DNA of 64,000 bases from Torymus aiolomorphi (lineage: Eukaryota > Arthropoda > Insecta > Hymenoptera > Torymidae): positions 93,815,300 through 93,879,299 of the forward strand of contig CM070876.1 of the NCBI GenBank assembly GCA_036365515.1. The letters are read 5' to 3'. Positions 33,530 to 45,900 of this stretch are shown here, one piece after another. The number at the start of each line of letters is the position of its first letter. Within the stretch, counting starts at the first letter, position 1. Position numbers and translations under genes: made by a program. Below the pieces are notes generated by a model. It had not been told where the DNA came from, did not search any database, and saw nothing but the letters and a program-made list of their open reading frames with translations.

Positions 33530-34657
33530 TAATTGCAGAATTCCGTTTGATGAAATTCGCAATGCAGTTAAATTCTTATTTGATAACACCTTTTTCACTT
33601 TTAATGACACCATGTATAAACAAATATTTGGTACACCTATGAGATCACCCATCTCTCCCTTATTTTCCGACATAGTCATGGAAAATCTTGAAAACGACTG
33701 TTTAGACACACTAAAAAGAAAATACAATATTGTCCCTCTCTTCTACTTTAGATATGTTGATGACATATTATTATGCATTAGAAAAGATGATTTGGAATTA
33801 ACTTTAAATATTTTTAATAATTATAATGAACACTTAAAATTTACACATGAAATAGAAGTTAATAATCAAATAAATTTTTTGGATATCACCCTCGTCAGAT
33901 CAAACAATAAAATAATTACAAATTGGTACCAAAAACCAATGGCATCCGAAAGATTATTAAATTATAACTCTAACCACACTGTACAACAAAAAAGAAATAT
34001 TATTTCCAACTTGTGAATAGAGTGATTCTGTTATCTAATGAAGAATTTCATAATATTAACATTCGTAAAATTAGACAAATACTGTCCTTAAATGACTATC
34101 CTAAAACATTCATAGACAATTGCATTCACAACAGACTTCGCAAAATAAAATACTCCAACAAAATGACATCTTCCAACAGGGATCTCCAACCTATTGTTTC
34201 TATTCCATTCCAAGAAGAATTTTTTCATAAATGTAGTAGAATTCTTTCCAAACACAACATACGCACGGTGCCACTCATCAATAAAAAACTTAATAACGTT
34301 ATTAAGCTTGGGAAGGATAAACTTGAAAAAATGAATACGTGTGGGGTTGTATATAAGATCAACTGTAAGACCTGTCCTGCTACATATGTGGGAGAAACTA
34401 AAAGAGCTTTAAAAATTCGAATCAAAGAACATGAAAAAGATAAGAAAGACAAATCCATGATAGCTGTACATGCTCAAAACAACTCCCACATTATAGATTG
34501 GGAAAATACACAAATATTGGATAAAGAAGTTGATTACAGAAAAAGAAAAATTTCGGAAATGATTTACATCAATAGTAAAAAAAATACAGTTAACAAAACA
34601 GAAGATACACAAAATTTAAATAATGTATACAAATCGCTCTTTAACTTTCTATTATGA
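33530..34657 (+). pseudogene. Penelope 2 RT (C-part) and GIY-YIG
   Basis: From 33530 the frame reads IPFDEIRNAVKFLF, then GTPMRSPIS (the family usually has GTPMGSP) and FRYVDD, the catalytic pair. A one-base change near 34010 relative to the left copy produces a stop after ISNL. The rest continues in 34013-34657 with the GIY-YIG domain and LNNVYKSLFNFLL at the end. The N-terminal half of the RT is absent. Confidence 0.87.
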
Positions 34658-34779
34658 CTTTATATATGTAAACAAACTGACTCGTATATACCGGATGTCC
34701 CATTTTAAAACCACCAGGCAAATATCTCGAAAACTAAGGGAGATGGAAAAAAACTTTTAATATAAAAGTTGTAGGGTTC

Positions 34780-35490
34780 AGAGGGGCCCAACTGATTGTG
34801 ACCTTGGTTATGACCTTGAGGTCAATGATTAAGTTCATTTGAAGGTCAAATCGATTTTTTCAAATGGCAACCCCCACTTTTGACCTCGTAAATGGAAAGA
34901 GCGGAAAATTGTACGTTCAGATATGTCCTTGAGTCAAGGTCATGGTCATGGTCATGGTCATGGTCATGTTTAAAATCAAAATCAATAAACGCATCAAAAC
35001 ATTCCCATAATTAGGTATACGAGACAAATTGTTAAATACAAAAGTTGTAGGGTTCAGAGGGGCCCAACTGATCGTAACCTTGGTTATGACCTTGAGGTCA
35101 ATGATCAAGGTCATTTGAAGGTCAAATCGATTTTTTCAAACGGGAACCCCCACTTTTGACCTCGTAAATGGAAAGAGCGGAAAATTTTACGTTTAGATAT
35201 GTCCTTGTGTCAAGGCCATGGTCATGGTCATGGTCATGTTTAAAATCAAAATCAATCAACGCATCCAAACATTCCCATAATTACGCATACGAGTGTTAAA
35301 TACAGAAGTTGTAGTGTTTGGAGGGGCCCAACTGATCGTGACCTTGACCATGAACTTGAGGTCAAGGATGATGTCGTTTGAAGGTTAAATCAATTATGTT
35401 TAACGGCAACCCTCACTTTTGACCTCGTAAATAGAAAAACCGAAAAATTCTGATATGACCTTGGGTCAAGGTCATGGCCAAAGTTATGGT
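34780..35490. repeat. Subterminal module repeats rich in AGGTCA, left arm
   Basis: Three modules of about 260 bases start near 34762, 35037 and 35305. Each has GTTGTAG, GGCCCAACTGATCGT, GACCTTGAGGTCA and TTTTGACCTCGTAAATGGAAAG. (GGTCAT)n runs lie at about 34938-34968 and 35218-35238. AGGTCA and TGACCT half-sites occur in direct, inverted and everted spacing. Confidence 0.8.
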
Positions 35491-35502
35491 CAGTTCCCGT
35501 GC

Positions 35503-35750
35503 AGTTAAGAGCAAAGTCGGAGATGACCCGGTCACCTAAGGCAAGGTCGGAGATTACCCGGCCAGTTAAGGCAAGGTCGGAGATTACCCGGCCAGTTAAG
35601 GCAAGGTCGGAGATGACCCGGCCAGTTAAGGCAAGGTCGGAGATGACCCGGCCAGTTAAGGCAAGGTCGGAGATGACCCGGCCAGTTAAGGCAAGGTCAG
35701 AGATGACCCGGCCAGTTAAGGCAAGGTCGGGGATGATCAGGCCAGCTAAA
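35503..35750. repeat. 30-bp minisatellite, seven full copies
   Basis: Units beginning AGATGACCCGGCCAGTTAAG start at 35521, 35551, 35581, 35611, 35641, 35671 and 35701, with degenerate partial units at both ends. Because 30 is a multiple of three, both strands stay open and give spurious ORFs. It lies between the left subterminal repeats and the transposase stop codon. Confidence 0.95.
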
Positions 35751-35815
35751 AATTCATTGGAAAATTCCACGTTCATGTGTATTTAGTCATAGGATCCAAG
35801 TGTTACGGTCACCAT

Positions 35816-36883
35816 TTACTGAAGAAGATGCTCAAAAGTTGCACCATTTACTTGTTGACAACATTCTATTCTCCTTTTAAAATTTCTAACAGTATTTAAT
35901 AATACTTGACGTGGAATACTTAAGCAGATTTGTGTAATCCTTTGAATCATGTCATCTCTTGTAGTTGGCCTGTTGCGGTAGACTGTATTTTTTAGGAAGC
36001 CCCATAAATAAAAATCTGGAGATGTCAGATCTGGAGATCTTGGTGGTCATGCTACGAGACCTCCTCTACCAATCCATCGACCGTTAAACCTTTCATTAAG
36101 AAAATCTCTGACAATTCTGGCATAATGTGGAGGAGCACCATCTTGTTGTAGCCACATTCTGGCTCTTGTATGGAGATCAACGTTTTCTAGAAAGAGTGGC
36201 AGCTCGTCTCTCAGCAACTGTAAATAAGTATGTTGAGTTACGTGACCTTCAAAAAAATAAGGTCCAATCAGACATCCGTTAATAATACCACACCATACCG
36301 TTACATTCCAGCGATGCTGATGATCAACTTCTCGCATCCAATGAGGATTAACAGGAGACCAGTAGTGGCAATTATGGCGATTCAACATACCAGTACTCTG
36401 AAATGTAGCCTCGTCGCTAAAAAGAACATTGTTAAAGAAATTTTCATCATCAGTAATTTGTTGTGTTGCCCATTGGCAAAATGTTACTCTCCGTCGATAA
36501 TCTTCCACAGTTAAAGCTTGATTTAGAGTAATGTGGTAAGGATGGTAACGCGCATATCGTAAATATCTACTGGCTGTAGATCTTGGAATACCCATTGTTA
36601 ACTCGATTTCGCGTAAACTGACATGAACATTTAAATGTACCATGGCTAGAACAGCAAGAAAGCGAGGATTATTTTCATAATCGTGTTCATTCAGTGTCCT
36701 CCTTCTTCAAACGAAGTTTCCTTGTCGACCGCGCAGTTCAATGTCACGTATTACCGTATGATCAGGATGTTGTCGTTGAGGGAACCGAGCACGATACAAT
36801 CTGCTTACCTCTCGATAGTTTCGTCGACATTCTCCTAAAATAAGAAGAATGTCAACTATTTCATTAGCAGAATAGTCAGGCAT
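35816..36883 (-). pseudogene. Mariner-type transposase with two TGA stops
   Basis: From ATG 36883 (MPDYSANEIVDILLIL) to TAA 35816 there are 355 codons in one frame, a normal transposase length. TGA at 36707-36709 and 36047-36049 are the only breaks. An N-terminal helix-turn-helix (VSLREIELTMGIPRSTASRY) binds the ends. The catalytic core shows VLFSDEATF, LQQDGAPPHYA and, after the second stop, PPRSPDLTSPDF. The last two acidic residues are 36 positions apart as counted here, unlike the 34 of classical mariner. Confidence 0.9.
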
Positions 36884-37169
36884 TCTTTTTTAGTTGTAAA
36901 TGCAATTATTTATCCAAACACGCCACAAAAGAAATAATATGTTATTATACTATACAATATTTTAAAACGAAAAAGTTTAATTTTCTGTGCCAATATAAGT
37001 GTACTCAATTTGAAAACAATTTGATGTAAACAGTAATAATTATTGACTATTACCGATCAATGCTGAATACTACCGGTCACTATTGGATACAGGTGGTCAA
37101 CACTTATTAACTTTTGTTATTATTTGATATAAGTGGTTAACCCTGGTAAATATTGCTAATAGTAAAAAT

Positions 37170-37872
37170 AGTAAAATTTTCCGCTCTTTCCATTTACGAG
37201 GTCAAAAATAGGGGTTCCCATTTGAAAAAATCGATTTGGCCTTCAAATGACCTTGATCATTGTCCTCAAGGTCATAACCAAGGTCACGATCAGTTGGGCC
37301 GCTTCAAACCCTACAACTTCTGTATTTAACACTCGTATGCGTAATTATGGGAATGTTTGGATGCGTTGATTGATTTTGATTTTAAACTTAAACATGACCA
37401 TGACCATGACTATGGCCTTGACTCAGGGACCTATCTGAACGTAAAATTTTCCGCTCTTTCCATTTACGAGGTCAAAAATGGGGGTTCCCATTTGAAAAAA
37501 TTGATTTGACCTTCAAATGACCTTGATCATGACCTTGTCAATGACCACAAGGTCATAACCAAGGTTACGATCAGTTGGGCCCCTCTGAACCCTACAGCTT
37601 TTGTATTTAACAATTTGTCTCGTATGCCTAATTATGGGAATGTTTTGATGCGTTGATGGATTTTGATTTTAAACATGACCATGACCATGACCTTGACTCA
37701 AGGACATATCGGAACGTAAAATTTTCCGCTCTTTCCATTTACGAGGTCAAAAGTGGGGGTTCCCATTTGGAAAAATGGGAAAAAATTTAATACAACTTTT
37801 GTATTAAAAGTTTTTTTCCATCTCCCTTAGTTTTCGAGATATTTGCCTGGTGGTTTTAAAATGGGACACCCG
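37170..37872. repeat. Mariner right inverted arm
   Basis: It repeats in inverse order the modules of the left arm, including TTTTCCGCTCTTTCCATTTACGAGGTC (cited by position 37175-37201), GACCTTGATCAT and CATGACCATGACCATG. It ends with the TTTTCGAGATATTTGCCTGG block and the terminal GGGACACCCGG. Two and a half modules are present. Confidence 0.85.
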
Positions 37873-38060
37873 GTATATAAGTAGAGATGTGCACGGTTTT
37901 CCCACAACATTGACTTTATTCGTTTGACGTTGCTAATAAAGTCATCTTTTATTAGCATAGATTTTTTGTTGTGGTAAGCCTGGTCTAATTATTATTGTTA
38001 ATTTATTATCTCTGTTTAATTGTAAAATAAATTCTAACCATTTTGTATATTTTTTAATAA

Positions 38061-38097
38061 AGCCTGAAGAGATCAGTAATCAAGCTGACGAAACGTC
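38061..38097 (+). ncRNA. Hammerhead-like motif, Penelope 2 right arm
   Basis: CTGAAGA at 38064-38070, a hairpin TCAG/CTGA, then GAAACGTC. Relative to the mirror copy one G of the stem base is A (GATCAG for GGTCAG), which removes one pair. It lies 3' of the RT copy, as expected for the Penelope terminal repeat. Confidence 0.52.
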
Positions 38098-38218
38098 GCA
38101 CAAGCTACAATTGTGTTTTTTTTTTCTACGTATTGGCCCTCACAGGATCCCTTATATATTACTATATTTCACATTAACAATGGAGGGTGCCTCTATCAAC
38201 TTTAATTTTAATATTTCC

Positions 38219-38510
38219 AACTCTTAGATCCAAAACTGCATGAATTTAAAGTAATTTAGGCCCCGTACCATTAATATCCATGAAATGTTATCTTACATAG
38301 TTGTATCAAAGGCAAAATCTTTTAATCGCAATATCTCTGAATAAAATAGGTCTAGAGATTATGGCTTGGGCAATTTAATCATAAATAATGCCTACTTTTA
38401 GTATATAATTAGTATATATAAATAATTTTATTTTTAAATATTTTTTTAGGTGATTTTGGCCTTGAATGTTTATATCTCTAAGACCTCCTTATAAAACATA
38501 GTGGAAAAGA
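38219..38510. repeat. Outer inverted repeat, right arm
   Basis: It is the diverged reverse complement of 32095-32400; shared blocks include ATGCCTACTTTTAGTATATAATTAGTATATAT (38389-38420) and CTAAAACTGCATGAA-like sequence near 38230. It lies just outside the Penelope end. Confidence 0.65.
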
Positions 38511-39689
38511 TAAATCTTAACTTCGATAGTAACCATTCTCAACTTGAGTGCAAGGAAATCGTGCAAGGTCTGCCAATTAACTATATTTGCATGGGGTTGA
38601 AGGCACGAGTATTATAATGAGTTACAAATAAACAATAACAATCGGAGCAACCACATAAAACGATGTATTGGTTATTTATATTCACATGTAATGTACTCAT
38701 GCTTCAGTCGAACCCTAATTAATTTTGCAAAGGCGTGCTAATTGATTATACTTTCAGAGGATTAATGGCTTAAGTATAGCATGCCCTGTTTGCAATTGTT
38801 TATTTATTGCTTATTGTGCTATGTAAGTAGTAATTCCTTTTTTCTTTGTGAGTACTAATTTCCCAGCGTTAAAATTAAGGGTGATAACGATTAAATAAAG
38901 GGTGATTTTTTATGCTGAAGCCACAATTGTAATTTTTTTTTATATTTCATTTTACTATAAGAGCTTAAGTTCGCTGAAGTAGATGATTTTCTTCGCTTTG
39001 AACAACTTTCCAGGGTCAAAGTGAACCGCAATTACTCGCGAGAAAACGCTGATTTTTATTGTTTATTTTTACTAATTATGATACTCGATCTTTAGACTCC
39101 TGAAATAGTCGTTGATTTACCCCCATTTGCAAAATTTTCCAGAGTCTAAATTAAGTGTCACTACTCTGTAAGTCAATATTAATGATCAATACTTTATTTT
39201 ATGCGGTAGCTCCGATTGCTGATATTTTATTTATGACCCGAGCGGAAATGAAATCAGTCCAGCCTTACTTGAAATCAGGCCTTAATCAAGCTTCTTGATC
39301 AAAGCCCAATCAGGATGGTGACGCTTTTTTTATCAAGGTTTGAATTGACAAGTTATATTTCCTTGACAACCGATTTAATTATATATTTCATAATCTCATT
39401 ACTTACAATAATTAATTATCGTTGTTTACATATAGTTCTTAAAAAATACAGAATTAAATGTTATTTTTTAAATTGAAAGTTTTATTGACTGTGAACACGA
39501 TGAGATTATATTTATCATATATTGTAAATGTTAACAAACGTATTTTCAATTATAGCGAATTGTAGATACAAAATGTTATATTGTAACAATTACAATATCA
39601 ACATTTGCCCATAAATGTATATCTTGTAACTGTTATAGTACTAGTATTCTTTGAAATATAGTATTTTTTAATAATATCGCTGCCTCAGT
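38511..39689. other. AT-rich spacer, nothing recognised
   Basis: There are no ORFs of note and no clear repeats. Short purine/pyrimidine alternations occur but are not diagnostic. Confidence 0.5.
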
Positions 39690-40290
39690 AATAGGTGGTG
39701 CGCTCCGTAGGTTTTTGCGTTTCGATTTCCGGGTTTCATCTAATACGTGGTCTAGGTGTTCGGGGTAGTCGATGAGGATGTGTAGGTGTTGTGTTCAGTA
39801 GTATTTTGTGTTGTAAATCATCGAATGCGTTATCTAGGTGTTCAGGGTGGCTAATAATGGAATATATAGGTGGTGCGCTCCGTACTTTTTGGCTCTAGGT
39901 GTTCGAACGCATCGAAAACATGGTGTAGACGATGAAAACTACGGAACGCATCAGCTAGATACCGTTGTCGGCTACCCAGCCACCTATACCACGCATTGAA
40001 TTTATTCTGACACCTAGACACAAAAATCTACGGAGCGCAACACTTAGACTCTGACATCGGCCACCCTGAATACCTAGACCACGCATTCGATAATTTCTTA
40101 CGCCTACAGGCAGAAACCTATGGTGCTCACCATCTAGACTCCGACATCAGCTACCCCAAATATCTAGACCATGCATTGAATGCATTCTACACCTAGACGA
40201 AAAAAGCTAAGGAGCGTACCACGTAGACTCGGTCATAGGCCACTCTGAACACCTAGAGCATGCATTCGATGATTTTTACCAAGATAAATG
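39690..40290. repeat. Inverted array of ~90-bp tandem repeats
   Basis: In the right half, equivalent points CTACGGAGCG, CTATGGTGCT and CTAAGGAGCG start at 40028, 40118 and 40208, giving a period of exactly 90. The left half carries the same repeat in the opposite orientation (GGTGGTGCGCTCCGTA at about 39700 and 39870, with TCTAGGTGTTCGGGGTAG between). The switch point is near 39950. Recurring words are CACCTAGA and ACGCATTCGATGA. Confidence 0.8.
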
Positions 40291-40771
40291 TTTTCAGTTC
40301 TGTTTTGTGAATGATCAAGTATTATAAATATTTAGTTTAACAACTTATTATGCTGCTTAAGTCTTTAACACGCCCCCTCCCCTGCCCACGAACTAATCGT
40401 TGATTCATCCCTCCCCTTGCCTTTGCACGATTTTCCAGAATTAAAATTAAGCGTAATTCAAATTAAGCGTGATTGCTGTGCAAGTCAATATAAATCGCTT
40501 ATACTATTTTTATGCGGAAGCCACGATAGTAATTATTTATGTAATCTTTCTTATACTGCACGAGGTTCAGACACTATTTTCTAAGTCCACTTTTCATGTT
40601 TTTCAGAAATCGCGATTTTAAGGTTTATATTGAAACGTTAGATCGATGAATGCAAGTTAAGTTTCGAAACTATGCTTATTTAGTGTAGTATTGGGTACCT
40701 TTCCAATAGCCATACGAGATTAAAAAATATCTTCTTTATCTTTTAAGAAATACAGTCATATTTGGATTTAA

Positions 40772-41308
40772 GGACGTTCTCCGGTTCAACTTCAGCTATA
40801 TTGCAAAAATTGTGATCTAAAAATATTATTTATGATGGAAACCCTTCATGAGTCTCTATACACTACTCTAAAAATAATAAAAAATCACGGTGTAAGAAAA
40901 AATGTGCCAATACGATATTTGAAATAAATACCACTTACACGGTGTGTCTATATATAGATATACAAATAACATGGTAGTTTTTCTTTATGTTGCTATGTCT
41001 CTGAAATTAATACCGCTTACCATATTGAAAATTATACCATATTATTCCTCTCGATTTGTAGTTTTATATCCCACGGTTAAAAAAAAATCACAAAGAAAAC
41101 TTTTTTTACAGTAAATTAAAATGTATTTTTCCAACGAGCTTAGATATAAGGGATCCCATGTTAACGCTGAAATTTTGAAATCAAATATTTTTATCTTGAA
41201 TACCGCTTTGGACGTGGGGCTTTGAAGCATGTACTAAGGTCTAAAAATCAAACATTTTCTGCAAGTTTCACGAAAACCACAAGAAAATCGTTTTTTCGGA
41301 GAACATCC
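40772..41308. repeat. Candidate TTAA-type MITE
   Basis: TTAA precedes GGACGTTCTCCGG at 40772. The other end reads CGGAGAACATCC, followed by TTCA, a decayed TTAA. The inverted ends match those of the element at 43195-43697 (GGACG-TCACCGG). piggyBac-derived MITEs have such TTAA duplications. About 500 bases of AT-rich interior carry no ORF. Confidence 0.5.
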
Positions 41309-41340
41309 TTCAGTCGGTTTTCCGGAAATCAAACACATGA

Positions 41341-41864
41341 ACAGGGTATCTTATGTACTATAAAAAAAGTTTAAATGATGGAGATAAATTTTTAAAACTA
41401 AATATTAAGAAAAGAGGGAAAGCCAAATTTAGATTGGAAAATGCAGTTCAGCAGTGTTATAATAGTCTTATCCTAATCAGTAAAGAGAAAAAAAGGACCT
41501 ATTAGACATGTTAGATCTTGTTCGTCCAGAGCTAAAATCTTTTTATGAAAAATTACCCACTAATGATGACACGTTGATGATACACTTTGATATTGAGGAT
41601 ATGTGTACAGAAAATGAACCTGAGATCCAGAGTTTTGAATTAGAAGCACCCAACAATGATGCACAAGAACAAGAACAAATTCCAGTAAAGAAACGTACTT
41701 CAAAAAGTGTTAATAAGAAATGTAACAAGAAATCAAAGAAAGAAGTAACTGAGACTAGAAAACTACTAGTTAATTTTGAAAATAAAACTAATAACGAATC
41801 AGATCGGCCAAGAAGATGTAAGATAGCGAAAAAGGAATTATTAAACGACTATTTTTATTATTAG
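41341..41864 (+). pseudogene. Unrecognised frame-broken ORF, Lys-rich C-terminus
   Basis: A frame from about 41349 (YKKSLNDGDKFLKLNIKKRG and on to LISKEKKRTY) stops at TAG 41502. A second frame, 41508-41864, reads LVRPELKSFYEKLPTNDDTL, an acidic middle (EDMCTENEPEIQ) and a basic tail (VKKRTSKSVNKKCNKKSKK) ending LLNDYFYY. The two could be one protein with a frameshift. I recognise no family. The compositional switch from acidic to basic looks like a real nuclear-type protein rather than chance. Confidence 0.35.
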
Positions 41865-43190
41865 TTTTGTAAATTATTTATTCAACGTTATTTGTATTGA
41901 AATAAATAATATAGTTAAATACATATTCAAATTAATTCTTCTTTAGCAAAATAAAGCCTCTTTTTTGTTAAATACTTTAATTTTTTTAATTTATATACAA
42001 AGTAAGTAGTTAATTAAGACTATTAAAAAACATTTAATGTATAAAATATGGACTTAAAAAATTTTTATCGAAATGGACTTAAGTCGTTTTTTTTGCACTA
42101 TGCGATATCTTGTCATCCTGCACATTTTTACTTATTATGACCATGCCATTTGAAAGATAGGTATTTAAGTATATGAAATATGGTGTTATCTCTAATTTGA
42201 AAAAAAAATGGACTTAAGTCGTTTTTCCGGACAACCACAGAAATTAAGCATGATTATTCCTTTAGTCAAGGTGAATATTTTCCGCGCTGGTTGTCAGAGG
42301 AGCTCCGGTTATAATTATTTACTTATAATTAATTACGCAACGTGATCCTTAAATCCTCCGTCAATATGGTTGATTGACGCCCCCTTTATACAATTTTTTG
42401 ACTCAAGTCGAGCATTGTTATTCTACAAGTTAAAACGTATCTTTTCCATTATGTTTTTTGAGGGAGCTACATGCTATATTACTTTTTACAAGAATATTAC
42501 AAAATAGTTGATAAATTCTGGGTCTAGATAAACACTATACCTTTAAGATTCATTTTCACAATCTTACTTTCACTTAAAGTGCCTAAAATGCGGATCAAAA
42601 TTTATGTTTTTTTCATTGTCTATACCTTTACATAGGTTTCGTATAGATTGTGCTCACGAGCATTTTTTCCATATTGTCGTGGGTAATGTCCTTTCATGTT
42701 TCCTGACAATTTTTTTCACGTAAAATATTTTAATTACGATAATTTTAGTACCTTTAAGATATCCAATTAGTAAAATGTTATAATAATGATTCCAAATTCT
42801 TTTTATCGAAAGAGTGTAATAGAATAAAATAGTAAACATGGGATTAAGCAGAAATGCAGTAGAGATATATATCATTGTTTCAAAAATGCGCATCATTCTG
42901 CTCCGAGCAGCAGTGCCAAGTAGATATTCATAAGGACTCTGAACCCGGTAATATCTTTCTTTTGAGCTATTCAACAGTGTGTGTTGAGGAACAAACTAAC
43001 TAAAGCAATCGGATTTCTCCATTTGTAAACCGTGGCATAGATTAATCATTTCTCTGGAGATGATCATCAAAGTTCCGTATATCCATGTATGTAGGTGAAC
43101 GTGGCGTTCAGAACCAATGTTTATCAGCTACCTTATATGAACAAGATCTTAAGCAAATTGCAAGGGGCAAAATATATTACGAGTCTGTAC
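41865..43190. other. AT-rich DNA, nothing firm
   Basis: A short direct repeat ATGGACTTAAGTCGTTTTT occurs at about 42073 and 42210. No coding region is supportable. Confidence 0.45.
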
Positions 43191-43194
43191 TTAA

Positions 43195-43697
43195 GGACGA
43201 TCACCGGTTAAAAACGAACCAATGGGTGAAAATTTATATAACAGATGTGATAGTTCTAATGTAAAAAATTTTATTCTTATATAATTCTAATAAGGAATTT
43301 GGCAAGATATAAAAAAATTTAATAATTGAAAATTTTGAATGTTGCTAGTGTAAGTATTGCTTATAAAAAAAGTACGACAATCTATTATGGAAATCTTTAT
43401 TTTTTATCCGATTTTAATGGGATAGGGCTTATTATCTTCCTCATCAGATTTGAGGTAAGAGTTACCACAAAATAATAGAGAAATTATCGAAAAGTGAAAT
43501 GTGGCGTACATTTCTTTATAGAAGTAGCATGTGAGCCTTATAATTATAACAACATTACTAATTTTCAATAACTAAATTTCTTTTATATCTTGTCAAATCC
43601 CTTACAATTATATAAGAATAACATTTTTTTAATTAGAACTATCACATACATTATATAAATATTCACTCATTGGTTAGTTTTGAACCGGTGAACGTCC
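43195..43697. mobile_element. MITE with ~150-bp inverted arms and TTAA duplication
   Basis: TTAA at 43191-43194 and 43698-43701 flank GGACGATCACCGGTT and its near complement AACCGGTGAACGTCC. The arms remain alignable for about 150 bases (for example TATATAACAGATGTGATAGTTC versus its mirror). The TTAA duplication points to the piggyBac superfamily. No transposase is inside. Confidence 0.75.
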
Positions 43698-43701
43698 TTA
43701 A

Positions 43702-44329
43702 CCAGTGCGTATCAAAATCACGTTAGCATACGAGTCACGTTCGTTAACGACGTTTAAAGTGTCAACTCTCAGTCTCTGTTAATTTACGTGTATGCCGTAC
43801 GGCTTTTCACAGGCAAACGAAACCTTTCAGCGGTTAAAAATGAACAAAATGCAAATTGTTTCTTTTTTTCAATTAGCGACATCTTCTTTAACAATATTAA
43901 AATTTCTTTGAAAAATTTTTTTTGTTACTTTAATAACCCTTTTTTCATACTATATTGTTTCTCAAATTATAACATCTTAAGTAAGCATCGTAAAAAATTT
44001 GTATATGTAAGTCTGAAAAGAACGCCGGAGCCACCTTCAATGCACATCAGACAGCATTCGATCGCATTGAAGGCCTTTGTTGTGAGACTGAGTAATGACA
44101 AAATTAATCGGATGTTTCTTCAAGTGACGGCGATAAGGAATGAAGCGAAAATGTCAGTGAGAAGTTGTTTAAAGACCTGGCATAAATGCATGGTCTACTT
44201 GAACGTGCAAAAATTGAAGCAATGGGCTAAAAAAAATCTTGTTGACGGCGATTCAAGACTCCTTGATAAGACACAGAAGCTGCGCCATTCAAAAAGACCG
44301 TTGTGAAATACACTGAATCTGGAGAGTTT
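43702..44329 (+). other. Unassigned region with a weak ORF
   Basis: A frame at 43788-44306 is open for 172 codons. Its second half (MFLQVTAIRNEAKMSVRSC, LKTWHKCMVYLNVQKLKQWA) looks more protein-like than the Phe-rich first half. No family is recognised. It may be a fragment of an element; I do not claim a gene. Confidence 0.25.
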
Positions 44330-44562
44330 ACCCACTCAGATGTTTGTCGGTCGATGTCTGATGAGTCTGTCTGTTGAGCATGCTTCTACATCTTCTTCAA
44401 GAATAACGCATCATAATTTAGACATATCTACTTCATGAAATGCAAGGCGGATGTTGTAGAGTGCCTCATGAAGTGTGAAAAATAAATTCGAAACAATTTT
44501 GGCATCAAGACTCCCAATTGACAAATTGATTTTGGCGTGAGATTTTTCAGTAGGGCTCGACT

Positions 44563-45900
<1,338 letters not shown>

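Larger units (their letters stand above)
34691..37872 (-). mobile_element. Tc1/mariner-superfamily transposon with long repetitive arms
   Basis: The ends are CCGGATGTCCCATTTTAAA and its near complement GGGACACCCGG. TA is duplicated on both sides, and the uninterrupted target survives in the mirror arm of Penelope 2. Inverted arms of 700-800 bases hold repeated modules with GTTGTAGGGTTCAGAGGGG and GTCAAGGTCATGG. The single coding region is on the minus strand at 35816-36883. Confidence 0.92.
32530..38155. mobile_element. Penelope-like element 2, inverted dimer split by a mariner element
   Basis: A leftward partial copy (33523 to 32530) and a rightward copy (33524 to 34690, continuing 37873-38155) meet head to head at 33523/33524. 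Both carry the same 3' sequence with a hammerhead-like motif, mirrored at 32581-32616 and 38061-38097, and end at GGATCC-containing sequence. A Tc1/mariner element with TA duplication occupies 34691-37872 in the right arm. The left arm preserves the empty site (CGTATATATGTAAGTAG). Confidence 0.9.

Noticed and set aside
35503..35750. CRISPR-like array
   Set aside because: 30-base units are contiguous with no unique spacers, in a eukaryotic transposon.
35390..35786. Repetitive ORFs on both strands (RSEMTRPVKA and SDLALTGRVI repeats)
   Set aside because: Read-through of a 30-bp minisatellite, not genes.
42654..42974. 106-codon minus-strand ORF
   Set aside because: Hydrophobic chance ORF in AT-rich DNA without start context or homology signal.
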